Shown here in pieces: positions 20,963 to 32,800 of a DNA stretch of 64,000 bases. The stretch lies in NCBI RefSeq assembly GCF_026210795.1, contig NC_089447.1:1118501-1182500 (forward strand). Reading direction: 5' to 3'. Origin of the DNA: Rhizophagus irregularis (Eukaryota > Glomeromycota > Glomeromycetes > Glomerales > Glomeraceae). The stretch's first letter is position 1. The number at the start of each line of letters is the position of its first letter. The position numbers and the translations under genes are program-made. A model generated the notes under the pieces. That model was given only the letters and a program-made list of their open reading frames with translations, was not told where the DNA came from and ran no database searches.

Positions 20963-22233
20963 TCATTGAATGAGTAAGTCAGATATTACTGGACGATGAT
21001 CACTAATATACATGTCATCATCATAAAGGTTCGAAACCACTCCATGATTAATCACCTTGACAACTTGTGTTGAGATACTACTGTTATCAGCTAAAATATA
21101 ATCAATTCTTTCTTGTTCTGTGTTCTTCGAGAATCCGGTAAAAGTATTTGAAAAACCAAATGACCCTCCCTTAAGACCACTTATCTCGTAACGGGTGTCA
21201 GCAAAAACTAAATCTTTTTGATCCTTTGAGTTAATATCTTGATATTTTCCTCCTGTGATTAATTTATAAGGTTCTTCATTTTCTTTGCAATTAAAATCGG
21301 CCGATAAAAACAGCTTTACATCCGACGAACTTGATGATTTTAGTTGTCGAGCACGATTTAATAACAACTTAGAACTTTCTAATCGAGATTTTTCTCCATG
21401 ATGGTCAAGATGAGTATTGATCCAAATAAATGTCGAATTTGTCAATAAATCCTGAAAGCTATTAAAGAATTACAAATTTTTAAACGAATCGATAAAAATA
21501 ATAATAATAAAAAAATAATAATAATATTAAAGAACGAACGTTGCTTGAGTAGCGACACCTATTATTACAAAAATAACGATAAGTCCAACATTGCGTTAAT
21601 AATATAGTTTTATAAAGGTTTCTTACGTGTAAGTTGTGCGTCCCAACCTATACTACCGGGAACATCTGGATTCTGCAAACAAATAATAATAACATTCTGT
21701 TAAACCGGAAAAATAGTATCCTTTACAAATATATTAACAGAAAGAAATTGACCTCAGAGAGCCAAAAATGTTTAGAATCTATTAGTTTCAATCGATTTCT
21801 ACGTTTATAATATTTTAGTTAGAGGAATATTAAATAATAAATAAACTTCAGTAAGAAAAAGGAATAATGTATAACAACTTGTTATAAAAAATTGGTACAA
21901 ATTCTCCTGCTTGTTTTCCATCATCTCTCCCCACTCCAATCCAATTCCAATTAGAACCAAGCAAAGACTCTAAATCATTGACTTGATTATATAATGCTTC
22001 CTATTGAAATAAACAAAGGTTCAATTTATATAAATTTTAATTCAGGAACAAATAATTAAGAAATAAAAATAGAGTCTATGTTTTACCTGTATACCGACAA
22101 GGTCAATTTTGTGAAAAAGAATTGTATCTACAACTTTAACCCGTCTAACATTCCACGGAGTTTCACCTTGAGTAGGTGAACCCAAGTCAAAACGAATATT
22201 AAAAGTTCCAACACGAAGTATTGGCTCACTCAT
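20963..22233 (-). CDS. Endonuclease/exonuclease/phosphatase (EEP) fold hydrolase
   Basis: Mg-dependent phosphodiester hydrolase of the DNase I-like superfamily; the substrate cannot be told. Exons 22087-22233, 21879-22000, 21753-21798, 21627-21672, 21540-21558 (19 nt) and 20963-21458 give 291 residues. Motifs in order: LRVGTFNIRFD (Asn ligand), DTILFHKIDLVGIQEALYNQ (Glu ligand), WIGVGRDDG-K-GEFVPIFYNK, HFWLSENPDVPGSIGWDAQ, WINTHLDHHG (catalytic His/Asp), FLSADFNC (Asp/Asn), RIDYI and SDHRPV (terminal Asp-His). All catalytic positions of the family are present. The start is the ATG at 22233 because upstream in-frame codons lack one. There is no signal peptide. It is divergent from the alpha/beta hydrolase, 336 bp away. 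Confidence 0.88.
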
Positions 22234-22569
22234 GGTTGTTTGGTTATACACTAATATACAAATTCAATTCGGAAATTTATGTTCTACACACCAAAACTTT
22301 ATCTATAAACAATCGGAAAAATTTTATTGGCATTTAAGAGATCTGCATAAACAAAAGCTTTTTTAGCTTTTTTTGCAGCCTATTGTGTAAATTATATTAG
22401 GACCATTAATTAAAAAAACGTGACACGAATTAAACACGCGGAAATGCATTGAGCCTGCATTAAAGATACCGTAATAAGGTTCAAATTGTTTGTCAAATTG
22501 TTCTCTTAACTTTTTTCAGCCGCTTCACACTTTTCTTTCTTTTATATATAATACCTTCTTACCAAAAAC

Positions 22570-23709
22570 ATGGTTGGAACCTCGTCTCAAAGTGATTTTT
22601 CAAATAAAGAGGATATGTACGTACACAGTATGACTTTGAAGCAGGCAAAAAAATTATTGAATAGTCCTCGTTCTCGACAAGTTATTACACTTGCAAGCTG
22701 TGGTGGTAAAAAGGTCGGTGTAGTAGAATGCGGCGACCCAAATGGTTTTCCTGTACTTTGGTTTACGGGTCTGTATTTTATACAATGTTCATAAGAAATA
22801 TTTCAAACACAATAATAACCTTACTTTATCTATTATATAGGTAATATGGGTCCCGCTCTTTCAATTCTTTTATATCATGATATTGCCGAACGACATCGTA
22901 TTCGTTTTGTTTGTGTTGACCGCCCAGGATATAATTCTAGCGACGATATATATTCTGAACATGGAGTTCCAGATCTTTTCGAATTTGCCGATATGGTCAA
23001 TGAGTTAACATTACTGTTAAGAATGTGGCAATTTGGTTTGGCAACTTTTTCTTTAGGCGCAGTTTATGGATTAGCATATTCATTAAGTTTTCCCGAGCGA
23101 TTAAAAGGCCCTATATTTATGGTTTCTCCTTGGCTTTCAGTAAAAACTCCGGGAACTTCAACAATGTATAAAGGAATTGCTAGATACGCCCCAAATTTTT
23201 TAATACGTACAACTTTGAGCACACTTCCCCATATGAGTAATTTTTTAAATATGTGGAATACATTAGGTTCCTCCCCTGTAAAAACATCAAGACGTACATC
23301 ATCCTCAACTTCCTCTTCAATGTCAGCAATGTCAGATGATGATGACATTGATAATGCAAACATTGATAGTATAACATTTTCAATTGCACCTGGAAGAAGT
23401 TATATACATAATCAAATATATAATAATGGCTTATGGAATCTTCAAAATAGAACGGGTGCCCATCTTGATGCAATGGTAGCGTTAGAAAAAATAGATTGGG
23501 GTTTTACATACGAGGAAACAACTTATCCAATAAAAGCTTTTGTTGGAGATATAGATGAGAATGTTCCAATACAAGCTTGGATGTATATGAGTAATAAAAT
23601 GAATAATATTAAACTTAATGTAATTGAAGGTGGTGGGCATTATTTATTATATAGAATGGATTTTATGGAAGATTTATTTGCACAAATTGAACGTTCCGTT
23701 TACCCTTAG
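22570..23709 (+). CDS. Alpha/beta hydrolase
   Basis: Two exons (22570-22768 and 22841-23709) give 355 residues. The fold is recognised from PVLWFTGNMGPALS (oxyanion-hole strand), FVCVDRPGYNSSDD, the nucleophile elbow TFSLGAVYG (Ser; the usual first Gly is Thr), FVGDIDENVPI (acid Asp) and GGGHYLLYR (His near the end). A Ser/Asp-rich low-complexity insert (SSSTSSSMSAMSDDDD) lies in the cap region. There is no signal peptide or membrane segment, so it is probably cytosolic. The substrate is unknown; esterase- or lipase-like activity is inferred only from the triad. Confidence 0.85.
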
Positions 23710-23730
23710 AAAATTTTCAGAGTCTCAATA

Positions 23731-23758
23731 CAGCATTTATTTATTTATTTATTTATTT
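23731..23758. repeat. TTTA tetranucleotide microsatellite
   Basis: About six TTTA units in the 3' flank of the alpha/beta hydrolase gene. Confidence 0.85.
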
Positions 23759-23936
23759 CAATGCATTACTTAAACACTTATTTTGATGTTATGTAACAAT
23801 CATTTATTATATATTTTCATATTATCAAGTGAAATTTTTAGAATTTTGAATTTACTCTCATTTATTTGTTTATTTGCAACATTCTTTACAGTAAGTCTTA
23901 ACGATGCGAAATAAGTTGATGCATTATCTATCGTCC

Positions 23937-25518
23937 TTATTCCGTCGATATTAATAAGGCTGCTGATGGAACGAGATCTAGAATTAAAAACTGTATGTTA
24001 GTAACGAAGGAAGGATCTAACATAAATAAAAAATATGATATACTTACTTAATTCCTTTAAGGTTTTACCCTGTTCAGTATCCTCAAAAACTTTTCTATAA
24101 AACAACCACGGTTTAGAATTAAAATAGACGAGATATATGTTTCTTTTTAACTTTGTATGGTTACCTTGGAAAAGTTGTTGACAATTTAAATGGTCCAGTG
24201 ATGTACTGGCGAACAAATTCATAAACAACTTCTAAAGTATCCGTAGCCTGAAAAGTATGAGTAAGAGGAGGTCCGGAAGGCCGTCGAAGCTGCGGAAGGG
24301 AGAGCAAAACTTAAAGTAAATGGTGATCACATAATAGTAAATTATTTACTGTTAAACAAACCTGTAATCGTGTTTCGGTGTAGTCTTTTGAAGCGGAAGC
24401 GGCAGTAGCGGAAGCGGCGGCTTCTTCTTTTTGTTGGATGAGAGCTGCCTGTTTAGCAGCTTCGCGCTATATACACAAATAAAGTCAGAACAATTTCAAC
24501 GTACGTAAAAATATGGGATTATATACCTTTTCTATACGTTCTCTTTTGTCTGCTTCAATTTGAGCCTTAATTTTAGCTTTAGCTATTCTTTCATCTTCTT
24601 TTTCCTTCTTTTTAGCCAACATTAATTTTTGCATCTCTCGTTGTTCCAATTTTTCTTTTGCATCCGTTAGCTCTTTACCGGACTTTCTTCGGATCTTCTC
24701 GCGGCTTAACTCCTCTTCTTTCTCTTGAAGGAGACGCATTTCCTTTTTTTCTGCTAAAAATTTTTTCACTTCTTCTAATTTAGCTTTCTTCTCTTCCTCT
24801 GTAAGAGGCTTGATAGCAGTTGTGGATTCAGAAAAATTCTCATGGCCTATATCAAATTTTATATTATTTTATCGACTTCGTAAATTGCGATGAAAACTTA
24901 ATTGATAAAACTTACCTGATTTGCTCGCGTGACGCTCCGCAGCATTTACTAATTATGTTTCTTTTAGATAAATCAATTATAAATACATTAAATAAGTTAA
25001 ATTTATAAATTGGCCTACCATCGCGGAATAATTTTTTACAATCATCGCATTGTAATGACTGTGCCGTTTGTTCTCCATCCCGAATTTCTCCTTCTGAAAT
25101 CATTTACAATTTCTTTAAATCAATTTAATAAAACATAATCAATATACTTAAAAATCCTAAATTACTTGCCATCTCCATCATTTGCACTTCCCGATGCTTC
25201 TCCTGAAGGTTGTTCACCTAAAGCTTGTCCGCCCGCCGGCTCGTCAAGATCTCCGGGGTGAGCAATTAACCTGTTAAAAATGATAATTATTACAAAAATT
25301 AACTAGGAAACTTTACAATAAATTAAATTATAATATATTAACTTGCCAGTCCATAGCAGGCTGTAGACCTGCTCCTTTTGTTGCTTGCAAAGCTCGTGCC
25401 CTATGTTATACATAATTGTTAAATTTAAAAATAACACAAAAAAAAATTTGCGAAAGTTTACTTACACCTTCTCAGGTGGGAAACCCATTTCAACTAAAGT
25501 ATCATGATCCGAACCCAT
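23937..25518 (-). CDS. UBXN1: UBA-UBX domain protein (UBXN1/SAKS1-like p97 cofactor)
   Basis: Adaptor that links ubiquitinated cargo to the AAA ATPase Cdc48/p97. Many short exons. The start MGSDHDTLVEMGFPPEK is an N-terminal UBA helix with the MGF loop. A Cys/His zinc-finger-like patch follows (LQCDDCKKLFRD ... ERHASKSGHENF), then a long charged coiled coil (24485-24800, Lys/Glu/Arg-rich). The C-terminal UBX domain has LRRPSGPPLTHTF, LEVVYEFVRQY, LSTTFPRKVF and GKTLKELNLVPSAALLI. The FPR loop that contacts p97 is intact. The domain order is that of UBXN1. The last coding exon ends TAA at 23937-23939. It is transcribed divergently from the E2 gene, 148 bp away. Confidence 0.88.
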
Positions 25519-25666
25519 TTTAATTCGAGAATTCGAAAAGAAGGGTGAGGGCTTTGATCGGTATTATAATATTCTTAAGTCATTGTGATACGAGACGCAG
25601 ATCCCCTTTCTGCGTTATAAAAAGCAATATGTAAAAAATCCGATTGTCCGAATATCTCTCTTCAAA
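25519..25666. promoter_or_regulatory. Bidirectional promoter, UBXN1-like / UBE2W
   Basis: Only 148 bp separate the two start codons, so both genes must share this region for initiation. No specific site is identified. Confidence 0.6.
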
Positions 25667-26113
25667 ATGTCTGCACTATTTACAAAAAGACTTTCTAAAG
25701 AATTAGTAGATCTTAAAATTAACCCACCGGTAGGAATTGAAGTAACGGAAGCAGACACATTCAAAAGTTGGAAGTTAACCCTTGACGGTGTGGATGGAAC
25801 ACTATATGCCGGGGAACGATTTACTCTGGAATTTCGGTTTAGTCCAAACTATCCCATGGAGTCTCCCGAAGTTGTTTTCACGGGAAATATACCAATACAT
25901 CCACACATTTATAGTAATGGACATATATGTTTAAATGTCTTGTATAATCAGTGGAGTCCAGTCCTGAGTGTTCGGTCTGTTTGTCTTTCGATACAATCAA
26001 TGTTATCGAGCTGTACGTGTAAGGAACCTCCACCGGACAATAATCATTATGTAAAGACTGCTAAAGCGTCTCCTAAACAAACTCAATGGTCCTTCCATGA
26101 CGATTCCGTTTAA
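25667..26113 (+). CDS. UBE2W: Ubiquitin-conjugating enzyme E2 W
   Basis: E2 that attaches ubiquitin to the alpha-amino group of protein N-termini. A single exon encodes 148 residues, close to the animal length of 151. UBC core: GTLYAGERFTLEFRFSPNYP, then HPHIYSNGHICLNVLYNQWSP with the catalytic Cys in GHICL at about residue 93. It has HPH where most E2s have HPN, the UBE2W hallmark. The tail PPPDNNHYVKTAKASPKQTQ followed by WSFHDDSV matches the W-type C-terminus. It is intronless in an intron-rich neighbourhood. Confidence 0.93.
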   Translation: MSALFTKRLSKELVDLKINPPVGIEVTEADTFKSWKLTLDGVDGTLYAGERFTLEFRFSPNYPMESPEVVFTGNIPIHPHIYSNGHICLNVLYNQWSPVLSVRSVCLSIQSMLSSCTCKEPPPDNNHYVKTAKASPKQTQWSFHDDSV

Positions 26114-26490
26114 GATATAAATATTTTTTTCTTTTAGGTATTAGAATTTGTAATTATTTTTTTTTTTAAAAAAAAAAAATCAATTTTTTTTTGGGTACAA
26201 GACTGCATTCATAGTTACTGTTAAATATACAAAGTATATAGTACTTTTAAACCTTTTAAAATATTTATTGTAATTAGCACAGTTCAGTAAACTTCGTCTT
26301 GTAATTTATTTCTTTGACGATATGATTACATAATCATAATTTTTGATATTATATAGACTTTGTTTTTCCTTTTATTAATCCACTTTATACAACACAATAA
26401 ATACTTTTTTTTAATGAGACAAACTTACAAGAAATCGAGATGAGTTATTTATTAATTCTTAAGCAAATGCGCTAAATCTACGTTCATTTA
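26114..26490. other. Convergent 3' region between UBE2W and NAG6P deacetylase
   Basis: 3' flanks only. A T/A homopolymer hairpin-like block lies near 26157-26180. No gene is seen. Confidence 0.5.
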
Positions 26491-28143
26491 CTAAGATGTA
26501 CTAATTTCTTCTCCTGCGATAAAACACTTTACAACATTGAGATCGTCATCCAAGAAGACGAAATCAGCATCTGCTCCTACGTTAAGAGTGCCTTTAAAAT
26601 TTTGAATACCTAGAAGTTCAGCCGGATGCAAAGTGGCCGCTTCAATTGCTTCAATTACACTGCACCCGGTAAACTTTTTAAAGTTTTTGACGCAAGCATC
26701 GATAGAAATCACAGATCCCGCTAATTTACCATTTTCAACCACTTCAACTTTTTCATTACCACTTTTACGTACTGATATTCCACCTAAAGTATACTCTCCT
26801 TTCAGAACATTGCAATAAAAAAAAATAAATGCCAGTAGAATTAAAAAAAATTTATATACTGCAAAAAAATTTAACACGGTAAGACCTACCGGGAGGAAGA
26901 CCTAACGCTGCCATTGCATCTGTAACTAAAATTGCACCTTTCGGATTTGAATCGTAGGCGATCTTTATTGAATTTGGATGAACATGAATGCCATCACAAA
27001 TAATACCATAAAATGGTCTCGTTATACGCGTGGTTCCCAAAAGGCCGACTATCCCAGGATCGCGATGATGAAACTACACAAAGAGCAAGGAGAAGTGATA
27101 ACAAGTATAATATAGCACGTAAATTGAAATATAATGTGCTACGCTTCCCCAGACCATTAGATCAAATAAAAAGGCTAAATCTACCTGTTGCATAGCATTA
27201 AACAAATGCGTGATACATTTGGCCTAATATAATATTAGAATTGGGTAAAAAAGTACAATAGTATACAAAACCTCATTCAAATCAGTAAAAAAAATTACCC
27301 CCTTTTCAATTGCTGACTCAGCTTGAAATACGGTCGCGGACGAATGACCTTAAAATTGATATCTATTATTTATGAAACAATACGGACAAGAAAATAAGGA
27401 TACCTATGATACCTATGCTGACAGTTATACCAAAATTAACCAACTCTTCCAAACTGTCTAATACACCCTCAACGTCAGGAGCCACAGTTATAATTTTTAT
27501 TGGATTGTCTTTCAATTCATGTAATCCATATATATCAACAAAATCATTAATGCCATTTGGTGCTGCACGAAGACAAGATTCTTCATGAGCGCCGAGTTGA
27601 CTTGATGTAATAAAAGGTCCCTCAACATGTACGCCCAAAACTTCTGCGCCATTATCTTTATTCCCTTTACGTGGTTTTAGTGTTGGTAGTACCTATATCG
27701 TTGTGGAAGAATAGGTCACTTTTGTATTATATAATATAATTATTGCTTTGATTCTTTACCTGATGATAAACTTCTTTATGTGAACTAACGATTGTAGGAA
27801 CGAAACTTGTACATCCATATTTTACTAAGCCCTTTGCAATTTTATCCAATCCTTCCTTCATTTGTTTATCGCCTTTCCAGACAGAAAAATCAACCCCGAA
27901 TGCACCATTAATTTGAACATCGATGTAACCTGGAGCGATCAATAATCCTTTTGCATTAATCAAGACATCGGGCGGATTTCCACACGCAAAAAAATGATTT
28001 TGCGGATCGATAATTTTTCCATCGTGTATATAAAGTACATCATCATTAATAATCGTATGATTACGAACTATACGGCCATTAACGATTTTTATCAGACGTG
28101 AATTTCTGTTTTGACGCGTTTTCTCTGAGGATTGGAACGGCAT
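26491..28143 (-). CDS. N-acetylglucosamine-6-phosphate deacetylase
   Basis: Hydrolyses GlcNAc-6-phosphate to glucosamine-6-phosphate and acetate, feeding chitin-derived aminosugars into glycolysis or back to UDP-GlcNAc. Exons 27760-28143, 27413-27692, 27299-27348, 27185-27223, 26890-27073 and 26491-26798 give 414 residues (NagA/AMDHD2 size). Amidohydrolase motifs: APGYIDVQINGAFGVDF, GVHVEGPF with the metal-binding Glu, GHSSAT (metal His), ITHLFNAMQQFHHRDPG, ICDGIHVHP and LVTDAMAA (catalytic Asp). ADADFVFLDDDLNV closes the beta-sandwich. It is divergent from the C1/Pex24-like gene. Confidence 0.94.
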
Positions 28144-28407
28144 GTTGTTTATGTTGTTTGTTTATATGTATGTGTAAATATAAATAAAATTAGAAATTGG
28201 ATCTGTGTAACATAGCTATTTTGTAATCACGAACATTCACGTGTTATACTTTTTAAGATCATAAAAGTAATAAAAGTAATGGTAATCAAATGTTAACGCC
28301 AATTGCTTATAAAATCCAATAAATAGAAATAAGAATATATAAATAAATAAATATATAATCGTATCTTTTAATTCTCTTCCTCCTAAAAAATCAACATCAA
28401 AAATACA

Positions 28408-30011
28408 ATGCCACCCTTATTTTCAACTCATGTCTTCGAAGAAAAAAATTTTTCAAAACTGACTCATTGTGACTATTGCAAAAAATTGCTTTGGGGAATA
28501 GCAAAACAGGGTGTTTGTTGTCGAGGTGAATATCATGATTTTCCTTTTAAATTTCCATTATAAAATTTTATTAATAAATACATCATATCAATGAATAAAA
28601 TTTAAAATTTATTATAGTATGTGGTTACGTCTCACACTTTAAATGTCAAGAAGAATTATCAAAAGCAAACGCACACTGCAAATTATCCGAAGCATCAGAT
28701 TCTCTTGCAGCAAGCCGCAATATTATTGCTCACAGAGAAATCGAACCTTCTTTAAATAGTACTGAATCTATAAAATCGGAACCTGTGCCGATTCAAAGAC
28801 CGAAATCTTCCGCACATGTGGTGTCCGAATCACTCCCTACAATTAAAGTAACTTTTGAATTGGATAATAATAAAGCAAAAGAACAAAATAGTAATCCCAA
28901 GGAGCTATCTGCAAAATTGAAGCGATCGAATTCTGCTGATTCTATTACAGATTATTCTTCAAATTCTTCTAACAAGACAAAAGTTCATAGGCCTTTACAG
29001 TCTTATGCAACACTTCCAAGTCTTTATTCATCATCTAAATCTGCCAAATTCGCGGATATTGCTCCAAGGGCTGCAAAACCAATATCTCCGGTTAAGCCAT
29101 CATTTGACGCCAGAACGATTCAAGATGTACTCATTTCTTCAGTAATTAATGTTTCTAATGCATCTAAATTGCCATCAGATTCAGCTCATCCACCGTTGAA
29201 TTTGAACACAACAACCAATAATTTTCGAAAATTCGTACAAAAATGTGGCTTTATCTTTGAGCTTCAAGATGCTGTTGAAGACATAATTATGTGGAAAAAT
29301 ACACCGAATACCTTATTGGCAATGGTTATCTATGTATATATTTGTATGTATATCTTCACAATTTTACCATTTTCATGAAATAATTTTTTTTTTTAAAAAA
29401 AAAATAAATTTTATTTAGGTTTATATCCACAATTGTTGATACTTTTACCATTTGTTGGATTGTTTTCAGTTTTATTTTCATACTATCAGAAGAGATTTCC
29501 TGATGAACAATATATGAATATAAATGGAAGAAACGGAGGAAAGAAAAGATTCAAAAGATCAAATCGTGTTGATGATCCTTATCTTCCTCCTGAAAATTCG
29601 GTTGATTATTTGAAGAATATGCAAAATATACAAAACTTGATGGGAATGATTTCGGACGGATATGATTCGTTTATTCCTTTGCTTAAACATGTGGATTGGA
29701 GCAACGAATATGAGACATTGAAAATAACGCAAATTATTATTGTTACTTTATCCATCCTTAGTTTGACAGTATGGCTTGTTCCATGGCGATACATTTTGGT
29801 TGTTGCAGGATTAAACGTTTTTATCGCTAACACGCAATTTGTAAAAGCGTTGATCAAAGAGATAAGTCCAGTTTTAATTCAACGTGGACGAACACTTACA
29901 CAATCTTTAGTTTCTTCAGAAAAAGAAAAGGATAAAGAAGGCATGAATAATAATGGAGATACAGAAGTTCCAGGACGAGTTAATGTTGATCCAAATACTG
30001 CGGGCTCTTAA
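28408..30011 (+). CDS. C1-domain protein with Pex24/Pex30-like membrane domain
   Basis: Exons 28408-28525, 28618-29343 and 29419-30011 give 478 residues. A zinc-binding C1 domain is at the N-terminus (HVFEEKNFSKLTHCDYC, LLWGIAKQGVCC, CGYVSHFKCQEEL) with the full H/C spacing of the diacylglycerol/phorbol-ester type. A Ser-rich linker follows (about residues 90-230). Then comes FIFELQDAVEDIIMWKNTP with hydrophobic hairpin TVAMVIYVYIC-like/LYPQLLILLPFVGLFSVL, and a second hairpin near LTVWLVPWRYILVVAGLNVF. This resembles the integral peroxisomal membrane peroxin domain, whose members shape ER and peroxisome contact membranes. A lipid-regulated ER or peroxisome membrane role is inference. Confidence 0.75.
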
Positions 30012-30890
30012 ATCACAATTTTGCTATTCATAATAATCGGCTGAATTCTAATTGAATGATATTAGTAAACACACCAATTATATTTTGTTGGTATGCAAAG
30101 ATGTTTCTTGAATCGAATTCCGATTTTCCGTGTGAAACAACGGATAATATTAAAACCTTTATTTGGAGGTTTATTGTTGTACAATAATGGATCTGAGATA
30201 GATAGGTCACGGATTTTTTAACATAATTAAATGGTTAACAAATTTATTTTGCGGTTTCCGGGAGTATTGGCTTCTTCATGTTATTATTCTTAGTTTCACT
30301 TTACTCAATTAAGTATGACCGTCCATTATTTCCGAGATAATTCTTTTCGATTTAAGAACTATTACTCTTAAAAAATCGGTTGGTTTTAAATATTTATTAT
30401 TCTAATTTTAATAAACGTAGATTTCCTAAAATTCCGGGTTATAAAACCATTCTAACCAATAAATTTTGATTATCTATATAATCACATGAATTTTTTTTGG
30501 AAAATTTTAGCCATTTTGAGCGCTACTACACTATGATAAAAATAGCGTTTTTTTATCTATTAAGTAGTTATTATATCATTCCACTCCCTTTCTCTATCTT
30601 CATAATTTTTCCTTTTTAAGTAAGATAATTTATTTTTCACACGACTATTTCTTTTAACATTCTTTTTTTGACGATAAAATATTGGATAATATTTATATTC
30701 AGTCTTAAAATAACTTCCATCTGCTGCAAAAAAATCGTAATTTACTTCGATGCCCTTATTATATATTTGATTGACATTATCAAATACTTTATTTAATAGT
30801 TGAATAATATCATTACTTTTCCATTTAGCCTTTTTTTCATACATACTTCTTAATACATATAACATAACTCCCTCTTTTTTCCTCTAGAAA
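30012..30890. other. Intergenic upstream of SKT5
   Basis: No confident gene. A 101-codon minus-strand frame (30560-30865) abuts the SKT5 start and is judged spurious or unproven. The rest is AT-rich. Confidence 0.4.
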
Positions 30891-32159
30891 ATGTCTTCAA
30901 CGCTCGCACCACCTTCGCCACTATCAGACAATAGTTCTCGGCCAACTTCATTTATTATGCCAACAGAAACACCAATATTAGATCAGTCTCATCTTAAACC
31001 GGGCCATAAAGCCTCCTTACTTTCTCACTCACAAACTTTAGAATTGTATAGACAAAATGCTAAAAAAACAAATGATCCCGACCTTCAGTTTGAATTCGCA
31101 GCATTTATGGTGGAAGCTTCAAGAGCTATGAACGATGAAGAAGCTAAAAAAAAAGATGACCTTGTTAAAGAAGGCTTAGCTCTCTTAAAGAAATTAGCTG
31201 ACAGAGGGCACGCTAATTCACAATATTATCTTGCAGACTGTTACGCAAGCGCTATCGGTACTTCAAAAAACAAGCCTGATTTCGATAAAGCTTTTCCTTT
31301 ATTTGTGCAAGCGAGTAAGCATGGTCATCCTGATGCAGCGTATCGTGCTGGTGTATGTTACGAACATGGTTGGGGCTGTCGCAAAGACTTTGCTAAAGCT
31401 TTACAATTTTTTAGGTAATTTTTTTTGGATCAAGTTACTTGAGTTTAATTTTTTTTTTATTTATTTTATTTATTTCTTAATAATAATAGAAAATCAGCAT
31501 CAGCTAGTCATCCTGGAGCAATGTATAGACTGGGTATTGCGGAACTAAAGGGAGAATTAGGATTATCCAAAAATCCTCGTGACGGAGTAAAATGGCTCAA
31601 GAGAGCAGCAGAAAATGCAAATGAAGAATTTCCACATGCATTGCACGAATTATCAGAACTTCATGAAAAAGGAGTTGATAACGTATGTTATGTAGATATA
31701 GAATATTCAGTACAGTTATTAATAGAAGCAGCAAATTTAAATTATGCACCATCAGCATTTAAATTAGGAGAATTATATGAATATGGAAAAATGGGGTGCC
31801 CACAAGATGCTGCTCTGTCAATTCACTATTATACTATTGCGGCACAACAAGATCATAGAGAAGCTTGTTTCGCTTTAACAGCTTGGTATCTTGTAGGTAG
31901 TCCAGGTGTATTGCCGCAAAGCGATACGGAAGCTTATTTATGGGCGAAAAGGGCTGCTGAAAAAGGTTTACCTAAAGCCGAATATGCTGTTGGATATTTT
32001 ACAGAAGTTGGCATTGGTGTTAAAAAAGATCAAACAGAGGCTAATATGTGGTATCGCCGTGCTGCTGAACACGGCGATAAAAGAGCTCAACAAAGATTAA
32101 AAGGAGCCCCTGTTGATGATGAGAAGAAGCCTAAAAAAGATGATTGTGTAATTTCTTAA
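30891..32159 (+). CDS. SKT5: Sel1-repeat chitin synthase activator (Skt5/Chs4 family)
   Basis: Activates and localises chitin synthase (class IV, Chs3-like) at sites of wall growth. Two exons (30891-31414, 31490-32159) give 397 residues. After a Ser/Pro-rich N-terminus, about seven Sel1-like repeats run from roughly residue 95 to 385 (A-x-S-QYYLADCYASAIG, AAYRAGVCYEHGWG, AMYRLGIAEL, SAFKLGELYEYG, AEYAVGYFTEVGIG, MWYRRAAEHGDKRA). The last four residues, CVIS, form a CaaX farnesylation box, as in yeast Skt5. The N-terminal disordered part is shorter than in yeast Skt5, so it may be a general member of the family. Confidence 0.85.
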
Positions 32160-32800
32160 AAAAAAAACAATTTATTCGAAATCAAATCACTTTAGATGAC
32201 ATTCTTGGATAATACTTAAACGTGATTATTAAATAATTATAGCTAATATGATAAAATATAATACGCAAAATATATATAAATATATAAATATATATATATA
32301 TATATTTTTTCGCATGTACATTATAATTATAAATAAGCGTTATATAATATTATTATAATTTATTTTAATCTATTTTTATCTTATGTCTTATTATCTGCCA
32401 ATCATGGTAATAACCAACAAACCTGTAATAATATACATAACTAAATTTGGGTACTTGCGGAAATTTGCTGAAGCTATTTTAGATGATTTCCGGGAACATC
32501 ACTATGGAACGGAACGCCAAGGGGCCTAAATTAATTTTGATTTTTTTGGTAAATAAACGCACATTTTAATTAAAAAAAAAATCCTTGGCGAATAAAGACA
32601 TCATTTTAAAAAGAGAGTTTGATTGTCGTTCCAATAAAATTATTTTATTCGATATTTTAAAACCTTTACTATTATACAATGAAACGCTATTTTATGTAAC
32701 ACTTTTTAATATAAATATTGCTCTGACTTTTCTTTCTTTTTTATTTTCTTTTATTGTGGAATAATTTAATTTTTTACTCTTGTTCTGAAGGGGCAAAAAA
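32160..32800. other. Intergenic between SKT5 and GH9 genes
   Basis: AT-rich, with a TA-repeat stretch at about 32262-32310. No gene is seen. Confidence 0.5.

Noticed and set aside
23064-23473. Minus-strand frames opposite the alpha/beta hydrolase
   Set aside because: Shadows of the coding strand; the plus frame has all hydrolase motifs.
30560-30865. 101-codon minus-strand frame upstream of SKT5
   Set aside because: No known motif and no splice structure; it sits in the SKT5 promoter. Composition is somewhat protein-like, so it is left as unproven.
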